Assembly (NCBI RefSeq): GCF_039831995.1 | Contig: NZ_JBDOIO010000005.1 | Coordinates: forward strand, 1-64,000 | Direction: 5' to 3' | Origin: Paenibacillus pabuli | Lineage (GTDB): Bacteria > Bacillota > Bacilli > Paenibacillales > Paenibacillaceae | DNA length: 64,000 nucleotides | Notes under the pieces: model-generated | The model's input: only the letters and a program-made list of their open reading frames with translations | What the model was told of the DNA's origin: nothing | Databases searched by the model: none | Part shown: piece after piece, positions 62,502 to 64,000 of the stretch | Position numbering within the stretch: the first letter of the stretch is position 1 | Layout: each line of letters opens with the position of its first letter | Translations under genes and position numbers: made by a program

Positions 62502-64000
62502 TTACTTTGTTTCGATTTCCTCATTCTTGGGAACGACAGCTTCCTTTTTGGTTACCGACAATGCGCCGTTCTCTTCGTCGATCAACAACGAATCGCCTTT
62601 GGTTACCGTACCTGTAAGCAATTCTTCAGACAATTTGTCTTCGATATGCTTCTGGATTGCCCGGCGAAGCGGACGTGCACCATAAGCTGGATCGAAGCCT
62701 GCTTTGGCCAAGAAGGCCTTCGCGTTGTCTGTGAGCTCGAAGTCGACCTCGTATTCACGCAGACGTTTCCGAAGCTCCTCGCTCATCAGGGTGACAATCT
62801 CTGCAATGTGTTTCTCTTCAAGCGAGTGGAATACGATGATTTCATCAATCCGGTTAAGGAACTCTGGACGGAAGCTTTTCTTCAGCTCATCCATGACTTT
62901 ACCCTTCATGTTATCGTAATCCGCACCTGCATCCACAACAGCGGTGAAGCCGAGTGTAGAGTTACGTTTAATCGCTTCAGCACCCACGTTGGATGTCAGA
63001 ATGATCAAGGTGTTGCGGAAGTCCACGACACGACCTTTCGAGTCTGTCAGACGGCCATCCTCAAGCACTTGCAGCAGGATGTTGAATACTTCTGGGTGTG
63101 CTTTCTCGATCTCGTCGAGCAGGACTACGGAATACGGTTTGCGACGCACTTTCTCTGTCAGCTGACCGCCTTCTTCATATCCAACATATCCTGGAGGCGC
63201 TCCGACGAGTCTTGAAGTGGAGTGCTTCTCACCATACTCGGACATATCAATCCGGATAACTGCATTTTCGTCGCCGAACATGGCTTCGGCAAGCGCTCGA
63301 GCCAGCTCGGTTTTACCTACCCCAGTAGGACCGAGGAAGATGAAGGATCCCATTGGACGTTTCGGATCTTTCAATCCAGCACGAGCACGGCGAACCGCAC
63401 GGCTGACTGATTTCACGGCTTCATCCTGACCGATGACACGTTCATGCAAGATGGACTCCAGATTCATCAGGCGTTGAGTCTCTTCTTCTTTGAGCTTGTT
63501 TACCGGAATTCCCGTCCAGTTGGCTACCACTTGTGCGATATCTTCAGGCGTTACTTCGGAATCGGTACGACCTTGTTTTTCTTTCCATTGGTTCTTCGTT
63601 ACATCCAGCTCTTCACGGATTTTTTGTTCCGTATCACGCAGAGCTGCTGCTTTTTCGAACTCCTGGCTTTGGACCGCTGCGTCTTTTTCCTTACGGATAT
63701 CTTCAAGACGGCTTTCCAGTTGTTTCAGGTTCGGCGGAATGGTGTATGAGTTCAATCTTACTTTGGAACCCGCTTCATCGATCAGGTCAATTGCTTTGTC
63801 TGGCAGGAAACGATCTGTGATGTAACGGTCAGACAATTTAACCGCCTGTACAATGGCTTCGTCCGTAATTTTCACGCGGTGGTGCGCTTCATAACGATCA
63901 CGCAGGCCGTGCAAGATTTGAATCGCTTCTTCTGGAGAAGGCTGATCTACAGTAATCGGTTGGAAACGACGCTCAAGCGCTGCATCCTTCTCGATATATT
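62502..64000 (-). CDS. clpC: AAA+ unfoldase ClpC, C-terminal part (5' end beyond the window)
   Basis: 499 residues are visible and the frame stays open to position 64000, so the start lies outside. The segment runs from the end of the first AAA domain ([20 protein letters not shown]) through the coiled M domain with UVR-like [16 protein letters not shown]. It continues into the second AAA domain (Walker [23 protein letters not shown]). ClpC with ClpP degrades regulators and damaged proteins. In B. subtilis it is the last gene of ctsR-mcsA-mcsB-clpC. Confidence 0.97.
   Translation of the reverse strand, partial: YIEKDAALERRFQPITVDQPSPEEAIQILHGLRDRYEAHHRVKITDEAIVQAVKLSDRYITDRFLPDKAIDLIDEAGSKVRLNSYTIPPNLKQLESRLEDIRKEKDAAVQSQEFEKAAALRDTEQKIREELDVTKNQWKEKQGRTDSEVTPEDIAQVVANWTGIPVNKLKEEETQRLMNLESILHERVIGQDEAVKSVSRAVRRARAGLKDPKRPMGSFIFLGPTGVGKTELARALAEAMFGDENAVIRIDMSEYGEKHSTSRLVGAPPGYVGYEEGGQLTEKVRRKPYSVVLLDEIEKAHPEVFNILLQVLEDGRLTDSKGRVVDFRNTLIILTSNVGAEAIKRNSTLGFTAVVDAGADYDNMKGKVMDELKKSFRPEFLNRIDEIIVFHSLEEKHIAEIVTLMSEELRKRLREYEVDFELTDNAKAFLAKAGFDPAYGARPLRRAIQKHIEDKLSEELLTGTVTKGDSLLIDEENGALSVTKKEAVVPKNEEIETK

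Noticed and set aside
63830..63914. A clpC start codon at 63914
   Set aside because: The TTG there is internal. The frame continues upstream to the window edge with typical ClpC sequence.

Overview
The window is a chromosomal core segment of an endospore-forming Firmicute, almost certainly a Paenibacillus. The gene order follows the Bacillus subtilis clpC-to-rrn block nearly gene for gene. The ribosomal and RNA polymerase proteins read as Paenibacillaceae. Sporulation genes (sigH, gerD, cwlD, pdaB, kbaA, a SpoIIM-family gene) are present, as are Gram-positive T-box, L10 and L13 leaders. Nearly everything is encoded on the minus strand, so transcription runs from position 64000 towards position 1. 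The exceptions are pdaB, gerD and a small gene at 58495. Species-level assignment is not supported by what I can see.

From the right end in the direction of transcription, the stress and second-messenger block is clpC (cut by the window edge), radA, disA and pssA. A divergent Cys-motif gene follows. Next come yacL, the isoprenoid genes ispD-ispF, and gltX. A cysteine-specific T-box leader then controls cysE-cysS-mrnC-rlmB-yacP. The sigma factor gene sigH has its own promoter. The transcription and translation core follows: rpmGB-secE-nusG-rplK-rplA, then rplJ-rplL behind an L10 leader, ybxB, rpoB-rpoC, and the str operon (rplGA-rpsL-rpsG-fusA-tuf). The S10-spc-alpha super-operon runs from rpsJ to rplQ and includes secY, adk, map, infA and rpoA. 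truA and rplM-rpsI come after it.

Beyond rpsI lies an accessory stretch: cysH, a sat pseudogene that has lost its catalytic core, cwlD, salA, gerD, kbaA, pdaB, a SpoIIM-family membrane protein and a 76-residue unknown. The segment ends in a ribosomal RNA operon with tandem promoters and the order 16S-5S-tRNA-Ile-tRNA-Ala-23S-5S, followed by Asn-Thr-Glu-Val-Gln-Lys tRNAs. The 5S gene inside the 16S-23S spacer is the most unusual architectural feature.

No phage, insertion sequence, CRISPR array or defence system was seen. The points most worth a second look are the extra 5S gene, the sat deletion, several unexplained intercistronic hairpins (fusA-tuf, rplGA-rpsL, the rpoB leader, the rpsJ leader), and two or three small conserved genes of unknown function. 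All promoter, terminator and leader calls were made by eye. Positions of rRNA ends are estimates.
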